Assembly (NCBI GenBank): GCA_900197615.1 | Contig: FZLR01000008.1 | Span: 1 to 59,052 of the forward strand | Source of the DNA: Rhodospirillaceae bacterium Spongia-Bin9 | GTDB lineage: Bacteria; Pseudomonadota; Alphaproteobacteria; Bin65 | Length of the DNA stretch: 59,052 bases | Direction: 5' to 3' | Part shown: piece after piece, positions 25,879 to 38,550 of the stretch | Layout: the number at the start of each line of letters is the position of its first letter | How positions within the stretch are numbered: the first letter of the stretch is position 1 | The notes under the pieces: generated by a model | Database searches by the model: none | What the model was told of the DNA's origin: nothing | Seen by the model: the letters and a program-made list of their open reading frames with translations, nothing else | Position numbers and translations under genes: made by a program

Positions 25879-26976
25879 ATGACTTCCTGGGGCGCCGCCG
25901 CCGACGGAACCTATACAGACGGACGGACGGCCCGGCGGCACAGCGTCCGGATATCGATCGAAGCCGACGGTTTACGCATCGAATCCGGTGACGGCGCAGT
26001 TGCAGAAGTTTGGCCCTTTGCCGACCTGCGGCTCGTCGACGAGGTCTATGCCGGCCGGCCCTTCCGCCTGAGACGCGACTCCGGCGATGCACGCCTGACC
26101 GTCGCCGAAAGCGAATTTCTGGACAGGCTGCACCCCCATGCCGACCATCTGCGCCGGAAAGACCTGCGCCGCGCGAACGTGAAAGTTCGGGCGGCCGGCT
26201 GGATCGGCGCGACCGTCGCCGTTCTGGCCGGTTTCTGGTTCCTGCTGCCGCTCGCCGCCGGCCCGATCGCCTCCCAGGTGCCCCTGTCCTGGGAAGAGGG
26301 CCTGGGCCGCACCGTCCAGCGTCAAGCGCTCGCCCTGATGGCCGCCGATTCCCGCGTATGTACCGGCAGCTCCGGCCAAATGGCCCTGGCGCGCCTCGTG
26401 CAGCGCCTGTCCGCTGCCAGTCCGTCGCGCTACCGATTTCGCGTCACCGTTATCGACAACAAGACAGTCAACGCCTTCGCGGCGCCGGGCGGTTACATCG
26501 TCGTGTTCCGCGGCCTCATCGACCATTCGGCCGGCGCTGACGGCCTCGCCGGCGTGATGGCCCATGAGATGGGCCATGTCGTCGAGCGTCACGGCATGGA
26601 GGGTCTAGTCAAGGCGCTCGGCCTGAGTTTCGTCATGGGGGCCCTGATCGGCGACACATCGGCCATTGCGGGCATCGCCACCGACATGGCGCAGAGCCTG
26701 GTAACCTCGAAATTCAGCCGCGACGCCGAACGCGAAGCCGACCGGATTGCCGTCGAGATGCTGAACCGCACGGGGATTTCGGCCCGCGGCTTCCAGGCAT
26801 TCTTCCAGACGATGGCGCGGAAGGAAGGATCGGGGGATTCGACCGTCGGCCGCTATTTCGCGTCGCATCCCGCAACCGGCGGGCGGGCGCAATTCGTCAA
26901 AGACCGTGCGACCGGGACTTCTGCGGCCATGTCGGATGCCGAATGGCAGGCCATACGCCGGATGTGCAGCCGGTAG
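25879..26976 (+). CDS. M48 family membrane-anchored metalloprotease
   Basis: A 365-aa zinc protease. The zinc site HEMGH is at 229–233 (MAHEMGHVVERHG), with the third ligand Glu in EREADRIAVEM near 286. The N-terminal ~100 residues form a cytoplasmic soluble domain; one membrane helix (about 108–130) precedes the catalytic part. The order domain–TM–peptidase resembles BepA/LoiP-type periplasmic proteases anchored by a helix. It is coupled to the DUF898 gene; DUF898–M48 pairs recur in proteobacteria. Confidence 0.88.
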   Translation: MTSWGAAADGTYTDGRTARRHSVRISIEADGLRIESGDGAVAEVWPFADLRLVDEVYAGRPFRLRRDSGDARLTVAESEFLDRLHPHADHLRRKDLRRANVKVRAAGWIGATVAVLAGFWFLLPLAAGPIASQVPLSWEEGLGRTVQRQALALMAADSRVCTGSSGQMALARLVQRLSAASPSRYRFRVTVIDNKTVNAFAAPGGYIVVFRGLIDHSAGADGLAGVMAHEMGHVVERHGMEGLVKALGLSFVMGALIGDTSAIAGIATDMAQSLVTSKFSRDAEREADRIAVEMLNRTGISARGFQAFFQTMARKEGSGDSTVGRYFASHPATGGRAQFVKDRATGTSAAMSDAEWQAIRRMCSR

Positions 26977-27034
26977 CGCGCGTCCGTCCCGACACCCTGC
27001 CGGTCCGGAGAGTGTCCCAAATCATCGGCTCTAT

Positions 27035-27856
27035 CTAACGCCTGAACATCTCGTTGAGCGCAAACCCGACGACCGGACCGAACTGGCGCCCACCGTGGCC
27101 GCCGCCGGGAACGAGCAGGAATTGCGCGTCGTGCCCCCTGGCCTTGGCCGCCCCGATATATTTCTCGACATGGTGCGGCGGCGTGGTGCGATCCGCGCTG
27201 CCGGAAATCGCAACGATCTTCGCCTTCGGATTGGCTTTTTCCAGCCATTTGTGGGGCGACTGCGTGAATTCCGACCTTCTGAACCCTTTCTCGAACAGCA
27301 GTTGCGGAACGTCGCAGGGACAGGAAATGAGCAGGACGGAGTCGACCAGGTCCGGCCGCAGACCGAGCAGTACGCCAGCGATCAACGCGCCGCCGGAAGA
27401 GCCCATCAGGACGAGCCGTTTCGCCCGGTGGTGCGCCTTCAGCCGCGCAACGGCGACCCCAATGCTGTCGATTTCGTCGCGGCCGCGGCTCATGAACGAA
27501 TACTGGTCGTGCGTCGCCGTGCCGGACGACCTGCGTCCCGCGCCCCTGAAGCCGGGCCGTATCAGCACAACGGCATTTGCGCCGCGCAATGCGACCGCCC
27601 GCGCAATGCCGAAGACGAAATCGACCGGCCGTCCGGACGGCACATCGCCGTGGAAATAGATCGCGAGCGTTTCGGGCGTGCCGCCTGCCCAATAGGTCTG
27701 GAGCGCCAGGCAGTGATCGCGCCCCTGGACGTAGGTGATGTTATCGGGATTCTCGCATTCCGAGGCCTGCGCCGGACCCGCGCCGGCGAACGCCGTCAAA
27801 CCGGCCAGTGCCACGAGGACCGGCAGGACTCTCAATAGCTTATCGCGCCGTGGCAT
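27035..27856 (-). CDS. Secreted alpha/beta hydrolase
   Basis: A 273-aa protein with a signal peptide (residues 1–31, ending GAGPAQA-SECEN). The nucleophile elbow is GSSGG (VLMGSSGGALIAG), with likely acid Asp in SGSADRTTP and His in PGGGHGG, a complete triad. An early YFHGD may form the oxyanion region. Substrate is unknown; prolyl-oligopeptidase-like or esterase activity are both possible. It is convergent with the M48 gene. Confidence 0.8.
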   Translation of the reverse strand: MPRRDKLLRVLPVLVALAGLTAFAGAGPAQASECENPDNITYVQGRDHCLALQTYWAGGTPETLAIYFHGDVPSGRPVDFVFGIARAVALRGANAVVLIRPGFRGAGRRSSGTATHDQYSFMSRGRDEIDSIGVAVARLKAHHRAKRLVLMGSSGGALIAGVLLGLRPDLVDSVLLISCPCDVPQLLFEKGFRRSEFTQSPHKWLEKANPKAKIVAISGSADRTTPPHHVEKYIGAAKARGHDAQFLLVPGGGHGGRQFGPVVGFALNEMFRR

Positions 27857-27968
27857 TCGTATACCCTCCGTATCGTTCCCTCGGTTCCCCGGAGCCCGAC
27901 CCGGTCAGGTTGCCGGCCGCGCGCTTCCTTGCGCTGTCACGACAATCGGCGTCTGTCTCGATGGCGCC

Positions 27969-29312
27969 CTATTCTGCGGGCAGACATTCCTGAAAAGCAA
28001 CCGGCCGGCCTGCGGGCCGGCCGAACAATTCGTCCTCGCGCATGACGAATTTGCCCCGGATCGCCGTCGCTTTCGGCCACCCTGTCACGGTCGTGCCGTC
28101 GAACGGCGTCCAGCCGCAGCGGGTCTCCATCCAGTCGTTCGTAATGGTGCGGCGCGCCTTGAGGTCGACAACGGTAAAATCTGCGTCGTAGCCCAGGGCG
28201 ATCCGGCCCTTGTTGGCGATGCCGTAGATCCGGTTCGGCCCGGCGCCGGTCAGATCGACGAAGCGTTCGAGGCTGAGCCGCCCGGCATTGACATGGTCGA
28301 GCATCAGCGGAACCAGCGTCTGCACGCCGGGCATTCCGGATGGGCTGGCGGGATAGGGCCGGTCCTTTTCCTCCCGCGTATGCGGCGCATGGTCGGAGCC
28401 GATCACGTCGATAACGCCGTCCGCCACCGCGCGCCACAACGCCTCCCGGTGCGGCGCGCCCCGGATCGGCGGGTTCATCTGGGCGTAGCTGCCCCAGCGC
28501 TGGTAACACTCCGGCGCCGACAGCGTGAGGTGCTGGGGCGTCGTCTCGACCGTCGCGACATCCTTTGCCGCCGCGAGCAACGGCAATTCCTCGGCCGTCG
28601 AGATGTGCAAAACATGGATCCGGCGGCCGGTCTCGCGCGCAAGCGCCAGGACGCGCCGGGTGGCCAGCACCGCCGCCTCGACGTCCCGCAGATGGGGATG
28701 CTGGGCCGCACCGGCGGCCGGGTCGAGCAGCGACTTGCGCGCGTTCAGCCGGTTCTCGTCCTCGGCATGGATGGCGGCCCGGCGGCTGCCGCCGGCCAGC
28801 ACCCGGCGCAGGGTGGCGTCGTCGGCGACGAGCAGCGATCCGGTCGAGCTGCCCATAAATATCTTGACGCCGGAACAGCCCGGCAGCCGCTCCAGCGTGC
28901 CGAGCTCGTCCGCATTTGCATCCGTCGCGCCGAGGAAGAAGGCGAAATCGCACCAGGCCCGCCCTTCGGCGCGCCGAAGCTTTTCGGAAAGCGCCTCGGC
29001 CGAATCCGTGTTCGGCGACGTGTTCGGCATTTCGAAGATTGCCGTGACGCCGCCTTTCGCCGCGCCGCGGGTTCCGCTCTCCAGATCTTCCTTGTGCTCC
29101 AGTCCGGGCTCGCGGAAATGGACCTGGGTGTCGATGACGCCGGGCAGCACATGCAGGCCGGCAGCATCGAAGCGCTCGGCAGACGACGCCCGGCCCAGAT
29201 CGCCCAGCGCCGCGATCCGCCCCTCCCGAACGCCGATATCGGTGGCGACCCGCCCCATCGGCGTCATTACGGTACCGCCGGCAATTGCCAGATCGTAAGG
29301 TCGTTCGCTCAT
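27969..29312 (-). CDS. pyrC: Dihydroorotase
   Basis: A 447-aa amidohydrolase of the class I dihydroorotase/allantoinase group, closing carbamoyl-aspartate to dihydroorotate in pyrimidine synthesis. First metal motif DTQVHFREPGLEHKE, the carboxylated Lys in GVKIFMGSSTGSLLV, His in AAIHAEDENR and the C-terminal DVIGSDHAPHTREEK are all present, so it looks catalytically complete and not a PyrC-like pseudo-enzyme. No pyrB is adjacent. It is divergent from ygfZ. Confidence 0.88.
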   Translation of the reverse strand: MSERPYDLAIAGGTVMTPMGRVATDIGVREGRIAALGDLGRASSAERFDAAGLHVLPGVIDTQVHFREPGLEHKEDLESGTRGAAKGGVTAIFEMPNTSPNTDSAEALSEKLRRAEGRAWCDFAFFLGATDANADELGTLERLPGCSGVKIFMGSSTGSLLVADDATLRRVLAGGSRRAAIHAEDENRLNARKSLLDPAAGAAQHPHLRDVEAAVLATRRVLALARETGRRIHVLHISTAEELPLLAAAKDVATVETTPQHLTLSAPECYQRWGSYAQMNPPIRGAPHREALWRAVADGVIDVIGSDHAPHTREEKDRPYPASPSGMPGVQTLVPLMLDHVNAGRLSLERFVDLTGAGPNRIYGIANKGRIALGYDADFTVVDLKARRTITNDWMETRCGWTPFDGTTVTGWPKATAIRGKFVMREDELFGRPAGRPVAFQECLPAE

Positions 29313-29430
29313 GCTTTCATCCGTTCAGGAGCCGCTCCGGTCGCTTCATATACCGCACGGCGGCGGCGTTGAAGGATTTCCCGGAGCATCTAGATAAACG
29401 TTGCCCGAAACCGGAAAGAAACCATCGCCA

Positions 29431-30309
29431 ATGAGCGGATACCATATCGCCGAAGACCGGGCGGTGCTGCGGATCGCCGGCGCCGACCGGATCGACTTCC
29501 TCCAGGGCATCGTCTCGAACGACGTTGCCAAAGCGGGGAAGAATCGCGGCGTCTGGGCGGCATTCCTTACCCCCCAGGGCAAGTATCTGCACGATTTTTT
29601 CCTGGCCGCCGACGGCGCATCGATCCTGCTGGACTGCGAGAAGGCGCGCTCGGCCGATCTGCACAAGCGGCTGCGGCGCTACACGCTGCGTTCCGACGCC
29701 CGCGTCGAAGCGGCAGAAGACCTGGTCGTAGCCCTGGCATCGCCGGAGGCGGCCCCGGCTTACAGCGCCGCGGCCTGTTTTCCGGATCCCCGGCACCGGG
29801 ACGCAGGTTACCGTGCGATCGGCAACCGAAATTCTGTTGAAGAAACGATGGCCGCCGCCGGTCTTGCGCCCTCCGATCCGCTCGACTGGGACAGGCGCCG
29901 GCTCGCCCTGGGCCTGCCGGACGGCGCCCGGGATATGGAGATCGAGCGCTCGACCCTGGCCGAGGGCAACCTGGACCTGCTGGGCGGCATCGACTGGGAA
30001 AAGGGCTGCTGGATGGGCCAGGAGGTCACCGCCCGAATGCACTATCGCGGCCTCGCCAAACGCCGGCTGACACCGATGCGCGTCGACGGCCCGATACCGG
30101 CGCCCGGCGCGACGGTCGAACGGGACGGCGTATCCGTGGGAGAGTGCCGCTCATCGACCGGCGATCTCGTCATGGTGCTCGCCCGGACAGACGCCATCGA
30201 CGAAACGGAGACCGGTTTGCGGTGCGGCGAGACGCACCTGCATCCGGCGCCTCCCGAGTGGCTCAAATCCGCCCTGATCGGCAGCGGGGCGAAAGCGCAG
30301 AGTGCCTGA
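29431..30309 (+). CDS. ygfZ: Folate-binding YgfZ family protein
   Basis: A 292-aa GcvT-fold protein that supports iron–sulfur enzyme maturation (MiaB-linked) in E. coli. The diagnostic motif is present as EKGCWMGQEVTARMHYRG. The N-terminus reads RIAGADRIDFLQGIVSNDV and AFLTPQGKYLHDFF, as in the family. ATG 29431 is preferred; a TTG at 29401 would add ten residues. It is convergent with ppdK, with a four-base gap. Confidence 0.9.
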   Translation: MSGYHIAEDRAVLRIAGADRIDFLQGIVSNDVAKAGKNRGVWAAFLTPQGKYLHDFFLAADGASILLDCEKARSADLHKRLRRYTLRSDARVEAAEDLVVALASPEAAPAYSAAACFPDPRHRDAGYRAIGNRNSVEETMAAAGLAPSDPLDWDRRRLALGLPDGARDMEIERSTLAEGNLDLLGGIDWEKGCWMGQEVTARMHYRGLAKRRLTPMRVDGPIPAPGATVERDGVSVGECRSSTGDLVMVLARTDAIDETETGLRCGETHLHPAPPEWLKSALIGSGAKAQSA

Positions 30310-30312
30310 CCC

Positions 30313-32979
<2,667 letters not shown>

Positions 32980-33028
32980 CGGCGCGCCGCCGGCCTACCG
33001 GACTTCGGGCTTCGATCCGGGCCGGTCA

Positions 33029-35143
33029 TCAGCCCTCGATCCGCGAGAAATCGGCGACGCTGCCCATCACGGAGCGGATGTTGGACAAGAGCAGAAGCCG
33101 GTTCTCGCGCAGGGCCGGGTCTTCGTCGTTGACCTTCACCGCGTCGAAGAAGCGGTCCATCGGCCCGCGCAAGGCGGCCAGCGCCGTCATGGCCTCGCCG
33201 TACGATTCTTCTTTTTCCATACGCTCCGGCATCCTCAGCTTGGCCAACACCAACTCTTGGTCAAGTTCAGACTCTTCAAGCAACTTGAACAGTTCAGAGT
33301 CTGGCTGGCCATCGTAGCTGCGGCCGTCTTTCTTCTCCTCGATGCGCAGGATATTTGCGGCGCGGCGATAGGCAATCAGCAGATTCTCGCCATCGTCCGA
33401 ACCCAGCAGATTGTCCAGTGCCTTAACCCGCGCCAGCATACCCAAGAGATCGTCTTCGTCGCCGATGGCAAACACCGCATCGACAAGGTCGTGGCGCACG
33501 CCCCTTTCCCGCAAATAGACCTTCAGCCGGTCTACGATGAACTGGAACGCCTGACGCGGTCCGTCGTCCCGATTCAAGCCCGTTAAGGTTCCGCTCGCGA
33601 TAGCGGGTCTTAGTGCTTCGTCAGTAGCCTGCCTGAGCATTTCCAATAAGGGCAGGCGAAGCCGGTTTTCCAGGATCAGGCGGATGACGCCAAGAGCGGC
33701 GCGGCGCAATCCATAGGGATCGCGCGATCCGGTTGGTGTTTCGCCGATCAACCAGAACGCGGCCAACGTATCAATCTTGTCCGCCAGCGCCACCGCGATA
33801 CTCACCCTGCTATCCGGGCATTTCTCGGATGGTCCCTGGGGCGCATAGTGTTCGGCGATGGCATCGGCCACCGCTGCATGCTCCCCGCCTTCGAGGGCGT
33901 AGTAGCGGCCCATGATCCCCTGCAGTTCGGGAAATTCACCGACCATCCCGGTCGTCAGATCGGCCTTGGCCAGCCGCGCGGCATTTGTCGATCTTCGTCG
34001 ATCGGCATGAATCAGTTCCGCAATTTCGCCCGCAAGTTTCTCAATCCGGCCCACCCTTTCGAGGACCGTGCCGAGACGTGTGTGGAAGGTTATACCTTTC
34101 AGCGCCTCAACCCGCCCGCTGAGGGGAATTTCGATATCCTGGTCCCAGAAGAACTGCGCGTCGGCGAGGCGGGCGCGCAGCACGCGCTCGTTGCCGGCGG
34201 CGACCGATTTGCCGCCGTCGCCGGTTTCCATGTCGGCGATGGCGATGAAAAACGGCGCAATTTGTTTGTCGGCGGTTTCGAGCGCGAAGTATTTCTGGTG
34301 GCTGCGCATCGAGGTGATGAGAACTTCGGGCGGCAACTCCATGAACTCGGCGTCGAACCGACCGGTCACTGCGACCGGCCATTCGACCAGCCCCGTCACT
34401 TCGTTCAGAAGCGCTCGATCCTCCCGAATGAAATAGTGACGGGTTATGGTAAGTGCTTCCTCTTTCGCCGCCTCCTCGATCCTGGCCCGCCGCTCAGCCG
34501 GATCGACCAGCACGAATGCCTTCTCCAGCTTCGCCCGGTAGTCCGCAGCCGACGAAACCGCGATCCCGCCCGGCGCGAGGAAGCGGTGGCCGACTGTCGA
34601 TCCGTTGAAGGCCAGCGGCTCGCCGCCGCCGATATCCAGGCTGCCCGGCACGGGCCGGCCGTCGAAGAGACACAGGATATTGTGCAGCGGCCGCACCCAC
34701 TGGAAAGCGGTATCGCCCCAGCGCATGCTCTTGGGCCAGCCCATAGACCGGATCGCGCCGGTGACGATGCCGCCCAGCGCGTCGGCCGTCGCCGCGCCCT
34801 TGCGCTCGATCACGGCGAACCAGAAGTCCGCGCCCTTGACCTCGCGGACCTCGCACCGGTCGAGGCTGTCGAAGCCGACCGAGCGCAGGAAGCCGTCGGT
34901 CGCCTTGTCCGGCGAGCCGACCCGCGGGCCCTTGCGTTCCTGGCGGACATCGGGCTGCCGCTCTGGCAATCCCTCGACGCTGAGGCCGATGCGTCGCGGA
35001 GTCGAGAAGGTCCAGACCCCGGACCAGCCGAGCCCGGCCTCTTTCAGCCCGTCGGTTATCAGCCGTTCCAGATCGGCGCGCGCCCGGTCCTGCATGCGGG
35101 CCGGGATTTCCTCGGACAGCAATTCCAGCAGCAGCTCAGGCAT
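33029..35143 (-). CDS. glyS: Glycyl-tRNA synthetase beta subunit
   Basis: A 704-aa subunit of the alpha2beta2 glycyl-tRNA synthetase, handling tRNA binding. N-terminal [17 protein letters not shown] and [13 protein letters not shown] and the C-terminal tRNA-binding part are typical. It overlaps glyQ by eight bases, so the subunits are coupled. Base composition varies inside the gene: by hand count 33241–33300 is about 45% and 33601–33660 about 53% G+C, whereas 34861–34920 is about 72%. This patchiness suggests recombination with a lower-GC allele; the protein itself looks intact. Confidence 0.96.
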   Translation of the reverse strand: MPELLLELLSEEIPARMQDRARADLERLITDGLKEAGLGWSGVWTFSTPRRIGLSVEGLPERQPDVRQERKGPRVGSPDKATDGFLRSVGFDSLDRCEVREVKGADFWFAVIERKGAATADALGGIVTGAIRSMGWPKSMRWGDTAFQWVRPLHNILCLFDGRPVPGSLDIGGGEPLAFNGSTVGHRFLAPGGIAVSSAADYRAKLEKAFVLVDPAERRARIEEAAKEEALTITRHYFIREDRALLNEVTGLVEWPVAVTGRFDAEFMELPPEVLITSMRSHQKYFALETADKQIAPFFIAIADMETGDGGKSVAAGNERVLRARLADAQFFWDQDIEIPLSGRVEALKGITFHTRLGTVLERVGRIEKLAGEIAELIHADRRRSTNAARLAKADLTTGMVGEFPELQGIMGRYYALEGGEHAAVADAIAEHYAPQGPSEKCPDSRVSIAVALADKIDTLAAFWLIGETPTGSRDPYGLRRAALGVIRLILENRLRLPLLEMLRQATDEALRPAIASGTLTGLNRDDGPRQAFQFIVDRLKVYLRERGVRHDLVDAVFAIGDEDDLLGMLARVKALDNLLGSDDGENLLIAYRRAANILRIEEKKDGRSYDGQPDSELFKLLEESELDQELVLAKLRMPERMEKEESYGEAMTALAALRGPMDRFFDAVKVNDEDPALRENRLLLLSNIRSVMGSVADFSRIEG

Positions 35144-36056
35144 CGGCGGATTCCGGCGCGCTGGCCCCGGGTCCGGCGCGGCTGTCGAGCCAGGCGCGGC
35201 AGCAGGCGCGGGCCAGGGTGCGCACCCGCAGGATGTAGGATTGCCGTTCGGTCACGCTGATGACGCCGCGCGCATCCAGCAGATTGAACAGGTGGCTGGC
35301 CTTCATGCACTGGTCGTAGGCCGGCAAGGGTAACTCGGCCTCCACCAGCGCCATGCACTCCTGCTCTGCATCGGAGAAATGGCGGAACAGGCGTTCGGTA
35401 TCGGCGAATTCGAAATTGAAGGCCGAGAACTCGCGCTCGGCCTGAAGGAAGACATCGCCGTAGGTCACCCCGCCTTCGTCCTTGGGGATGCCGTCCCAAT
35501 CCAGGTCGTAGACATTGTCGACGCCCTGGATATACATGGCGAGCCGTTCCAGCCCGTAGGTCAGCTCGACCGAGACCGGGTTGCAGTCGATGCCGCCGAC
35601 TTGTTGGAAATAGGTGAACTGGGTGACTTCCATCCCGTCGCACCAGACCTCCCAGCCGAGGCCCCAGGCGCCCAATGTCGGGCTTTCCCAATCGTCCTCG
35701 ACGAAGCGGATATCGTGCGCCATCGGATCGATGCCGATGGCGCGCAGGCTGTCCAGATACAGTTCCTGGCTGTCCGGCGGCGACGGTTTGAGCAGCACCT
35801 GGAACTGGTAATAGTGCTGGAGTCGGTTCGGGTTCTCGCCGTAGCGGCCGTCGGTCGGCCGGCGCGATGGCTGGACATAGGCGGCGTTCCAGGGCTCCGG
35901 CCCGAGCGAGCGCAGCGTGGTTGCCGGATGGAAGGTGCCGGCGCCGACTTCCATGTCATAAGGCTGGAGGATGACGCAGCCCCGCGCGGCCCAGAAATCC
36001 TGCAACTTCAGGATGAGCCGTTGGAAGCAGGTCTCGGGCGATACGGCAGGCGCCAT
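35136..36056 (-). CDS. glyQ: Glycyl-tRNA synthetase alpha subunit
   Basis: The catalytic subunit that forms glycyl-adenylate. Family motifs: [55 protein letters not shown] and [19 protein letters not shown]. The start is taken at ATG 36056 ([12 protein letters not shown]), giving 306 aa, close to the normal ~300; an ATG at 36128 would add 24 atypical residues. It is upstream of and overlapping glyS. Confidence 0.95.
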   Translation of the reverse strand: MAPAVSPETCFQRLILKLQDFWAARGCVILQPYDMEVGAGTFHPATTLRSLGPEPWNAAYVQPSRRPTDGRYGENPNRLQHYYQFQVLLKPSPPDSQELYLDSLRAIGIDPMAHDIRFVEDDWESPTLGAWGLGWEVWCDGMEVTQFTYFQQVGGIDCNPVSVELTYGLERLAMYIQGVDNVYDLDWDGIPKDEGGVTYGDVFLQAEREFSAFNFEFADTERLFRHFSDAEQECMALVEAELPLPAYDQCMKASHLFNLLDARGVISVTERQSYILRVRTLARACCRAWLDSRAGPGASAPESADA

Positions 36057-36172
36057 CGGGGGCAGGCTCGTGGCGGAGGGCGGCGGGATTGTGCGCTGCA
36101 CTATGGCAAAACCGCCCGGCAGCCGCACGGGTCACGCCGCCGCACGGCCCTGCCGAAACTTCAGGGACGGAA

Positions 36173-36424
36173 TTAGGCGAGCGGGCAGCCGGGCTTGCCG
36201 CAATTCCGGGCGGCGAAGGCCCCGCAGGCCCGGCACTGGATAAGGTCGGCCGCCGATCCGGATGCGGGCGGCTCTTCTGAATCGATCGGGCCGCCGCTCG
36301 GTCGTCCGGCGTCCGGCGAGCCGAAACCGCCGCTGTTGCGTTTGAGCTGTCGGACGATCCGCGCACCCAGCAGAAGCACGACGACCGCCACGAGAATCAG
36401 CAGGATCTTGCCGATGGATAACAC
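36173..36424 (-). CDS. Small membrane protein with C-terminal Cys pairs, PP0621-like
   Basis: An 83-aa frame. GTG 36424 gives MLSIGKILLILVAVVVLLLG, a single membrane helix, then a Ser/Gly/Pro linker and a C-terminal CRACGAFAARNCGKPGC with four Cys that could bind zinc. The layout resembles the PP0621 family (helix plus zinc-ribbon tail). GGCGGGAC lies upstream as a possible ribosome site. It lies between glyQ and the S49 peptidase, a position where alphaproteobacteria often have such a gene. No function is known to me. Confidence 0.65.
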   Translation of the reverse strand: MLSIGKILLILVAVVVLLLGARIVRQLKRNSGGFGSPDAGRPSGGPIDSEEPPASGSAADLIQCRACGAFAARNCGKPGCPLA

Positions 36425-36438
36425 CTGCCGTGTCCCGC

Positions 36439-37269
36439 CTACAGCCCGAAGCGGGACCAGAGGGCCCGTTCCTCGACCGCCGCAAACAGCCCAGCGCCGA
36501 GCGCGATGCCCCACGACTCCGGCGGCGCGCGCTCACCCGTCAGGCCGAAACGCCGCTTGAGCCAGCCGCGCCGCTCGCCGATCGCGACGAGGCGTACCTT
36601 CTCGCCGAAGCGGTCGCGGCAGACCGTCCGTACGTCGCCGAGCGCATCGACCAGCCCGAGTTCCATGGCCTTACGGCCGGTCCAGAATTCGCCGGTGAAC
36701 AGGCTCTCGCCCTTCAGCTTCTTGCCGCGCCGGCGCTTGACCAGATCGATGAAGCTCTCGTGCATGTCCTTCTGGATGGTCTTCAGATGGGCAACGTCGT
36801 CCTCGTTTTCGGGCCGGAACGGATCGAGCATCCCCTTGCGCTCACCGGCCGTGTAGATACGCCGCTCGATGCCGAGCTTGCCGATCGCGTCGACGAAACC
36901 GAAACCGCCGCTCACCACGCCGATCGATCCTATAATGGAGTTGGCATCGGCAAAGATTTCGTCGCCGGCGCAGGCCAGCCAGTAACCGCCCGAGGCGGCG
37001 ACGTCCTCGACGAAGACCAGCACCGGGATGTTCTTCTCGTTGGCGAGATCGCGGATCCGCCGGTAGATCAGCGCCGACTGGACCGGCGAGCCGCCGGGCG
37101 AATTGACCGAAAGGGCGACGGCCTTCAGCCCTTTCACCGAAAAGGCGCGCTGTATCGCAGGAGCAAGGCGCTGGACGCTCATGCCGCGGCGCAGCGGACC
37201 GACACCGCCGATCACACCATTCAGCCGCAGGACCGATACTGTCGGTTTACGTCTCCCGAGCCCGAACAC
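36439..37269 (-). CDS. S49 family peptidase (SppA/SohB type)
   Basis: A 276-aa serine protease related to signal-peptide peptidase. The nucleophile Ser is in DVAASGGYWLACAGDEI and the Lys base in AGERKGMLDPF, with SVNSPGGSPVQS and SIIGSIGVVSGGF between. There is no strong N-terminal membrane helix, so it may be cytoplasmic or peripherally bound. Start GTG 37269. It follows the small membrane protein by 14 bases in the glyQ–trmN6 block. Confidence 0.88.
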   Translation of the reverse strand: MFGLGRRKPTVSVLRLNGVIGGVGPLRRGMSVQRLAPAIQRAFSVKGLKAVALSVNSPGGSPVQSALIYRRIRDLANEKNIPVLVFVEDVAASGGYWLACAGDEIFADANSIIGSIGVVSGGFGFVDAIGKLGIERRIYTAGERKGMLDPFRPENEDDVAHLKTIQKDMHESFIDLVKRRRGKKLKGESLFTGEFWTGRKAMELGLVDALGDVRTVCRDRFGEKVRLVAIGERRGWLKRRFGLTGERAPPESWGIALGAGLFAAVEERALWSRFGL

Positions 37270-37331
37270 TATTCATCCCTCAACCCCGTTTGCGGCGCGC
37301 CCGCGCGCCGCGACTCCCGGCCTGGCGCAAT

Positions 37332-38123
37332 TTAATGTGGCGCTCCCTTATTTGTGGAAGGGCCCGCGGAAGGCAATGTGGCGGACTTTCCCGAAAAATC
37401 GATACCGCCGGCGCCGCGCAACACGGTCTCGGCCGCCGCGGTGAACCGGCCGTCGTCCTCATGCAGCACAAGGCCGGGCAACAGGCGTGCCGGGCCCTTG
37501 CCGCCGATCCGCGCCCGGACCAGGACCCGCTTGGCCTCCCGCCCGGCCTTCGGCCACAACGGCAGAATCTCCAGCCCGCCGGCCCGCGCCGCCAGGGCGG
37601 CGAGCAATTCGTCGAGCCGGGCTGCGGCATAGATCGTCGTCACCGTGGCTTTCGGCCGGCCCAGCAGGCAAAGCCGGCCGGCCCATTGCGCGATCGTCAG
37701 GTCGCCCTCATGGTTGGCGCGGGCCCTGCGCGGGTCCGGCGACCGGTTGCCCGAGCCGTCGGCCCAAAACGGCGGGTTCGACATCAGATGGTCGAACGGC
37801 CCTTCCGCGCCGCCGGGATTCCCTATATCCGCAACGGCGGTGAGCCGACCTTCCAGGCCGTTCGCCCGCGCATTTTCCTGTGCCAGACGGCGCAGCGCCG
37901 GATCGGGTTCGGCGCCGACCACGGAACAATCCGGCACGCGCGCCAGCAGGCAGAGGGCCGCCGCGCCCGCGCCCAAGCCGAGTTCGAACACGCGCTCTCC
38001 GGATTTCGCCGGGACCGCGGCGGCCAGGAAGACCGGGTCGATGGCGCTGCGATAGCCGGCGGCCGGCTGACGGAACCGGATGCGGCCGCCCAGCAGCCCA
38101 CCGTCGGTTGTGTCAATCGTCAT
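37332..38123 (-). CDS. trmN6: tRNA1(Val) (adenine37-N6)-methyltransferase-like protein
   Basis: A 263-aa SAM-dependent N6-adenine methyltransferase. The substrate-base motif NPPF is present (DHLMSNPPFWADG) and the SAM site is VFELGLGAGAAALCLLAR. N-terminal RFRQPAAGYRSAIDPVFLAA fits TrmN6, which modifies A37 of tRNA-Val. It overlaps DUF2007 by 11 bases. Confidence 0.82.
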   Translation of the reverse strand: MTIDTTDGGLLGGRIRFRQPAAGYRSAIDPVFLAAAVPAKSGERVFELGLGAGAAALCLLARVPDCSVVGAEPDPALRRLAQENARANGLEGRLTAVADIGNPGGAEGPFDHLMSNPPFWADGSGNRSPDPRRARANHEGDLTIAQWAGRLCLLGRPKATVTTIYAAARLDELLAALAARAGGLEILPLWPKAGREAKRVLVRARIGGKGPARLLPGLVLHEDDGRFTAAAETVLRGAGGIDFSGKSATLPSAGPSTNKGAPH

Positions 38124-38331
38124 CGGGAATGTCCTGCGCCTGCCGCAGGATCAGCCGCGCCGCGGCAAGGTCGCCGTCCGCCACCATCACCCGGCGCGGC
38201 AGGATGCCGATGCTGCCTTCCAGGATACTCATATGCCGGTCGAGAACGAGCGACTCGATCCCTTCGGCCCGCAAGGCCGCCTCGAGCCAGGAAACGAGCA
38301 CCGGATCTGTGGTTCTGACCAGTTCGCGCAT
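38113..38331 (-). CDS. DUF2007 domain protein
   Basis: A 72-aa protein with the DUF2007 fold related to GlnB-like signalling proteins (MRELVRTTDPVLVSWLEAAL...EGSIGILPRRVMV). ATG 38331 has GGGAGAAAG seven bases upstream. It is coupled to trmN6 and divergent from the polyprenyl synthase. Its role is not established. Confidence 0.8.
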   Translation of the reverse strand: MRELVRTTDPVLVSWLEAALRAEGIESLVLDRHMSILEGSIGILPRRVMVADGDLAAARLILRQAQDIPDDD

Positions 38332-38389
38332 AGCTTTCTCCCGACTGTTCCGATCGCGCTCGCGAAGGGTCGCTGCGCTTGTTTGCCGC

Positions 38390-38417
38390 TTGACCGGCCT
38401 TTCGGCTACGGTATCTG
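38390..38417 (+). promoter_or_regulatory. Probable promoter of the polyprenyl synthase gene
   Basis: TTGACC (38390–38395), 16-base spacer, TATCTG (38412–38417). It lies 134 bases upstream of the GTG start, in the divergent gap with DUF2007, leaving a fairly long leader that includes an A+T-rich stretch (38440–38475). Confidence 0.4.
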
Positions 38418-38550
38418 ATGGCCTTGCAAGCGGGTGCAATTTTTTGCCAATACGACAAGAATATCAAGGGCTTATACCGGACTCTCGGTGGGCGTGCGCC
38501 CGGTCGCCGCGATGTCGCGGACGGTCAACGCCGGCAGGTGAGGAGACGCT

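Noticed and set aside
33848-35260. A 470-codon plus-strand frame opposite glyS
   Set aside because: Antisense shadow of an essential gene with a complete family match.
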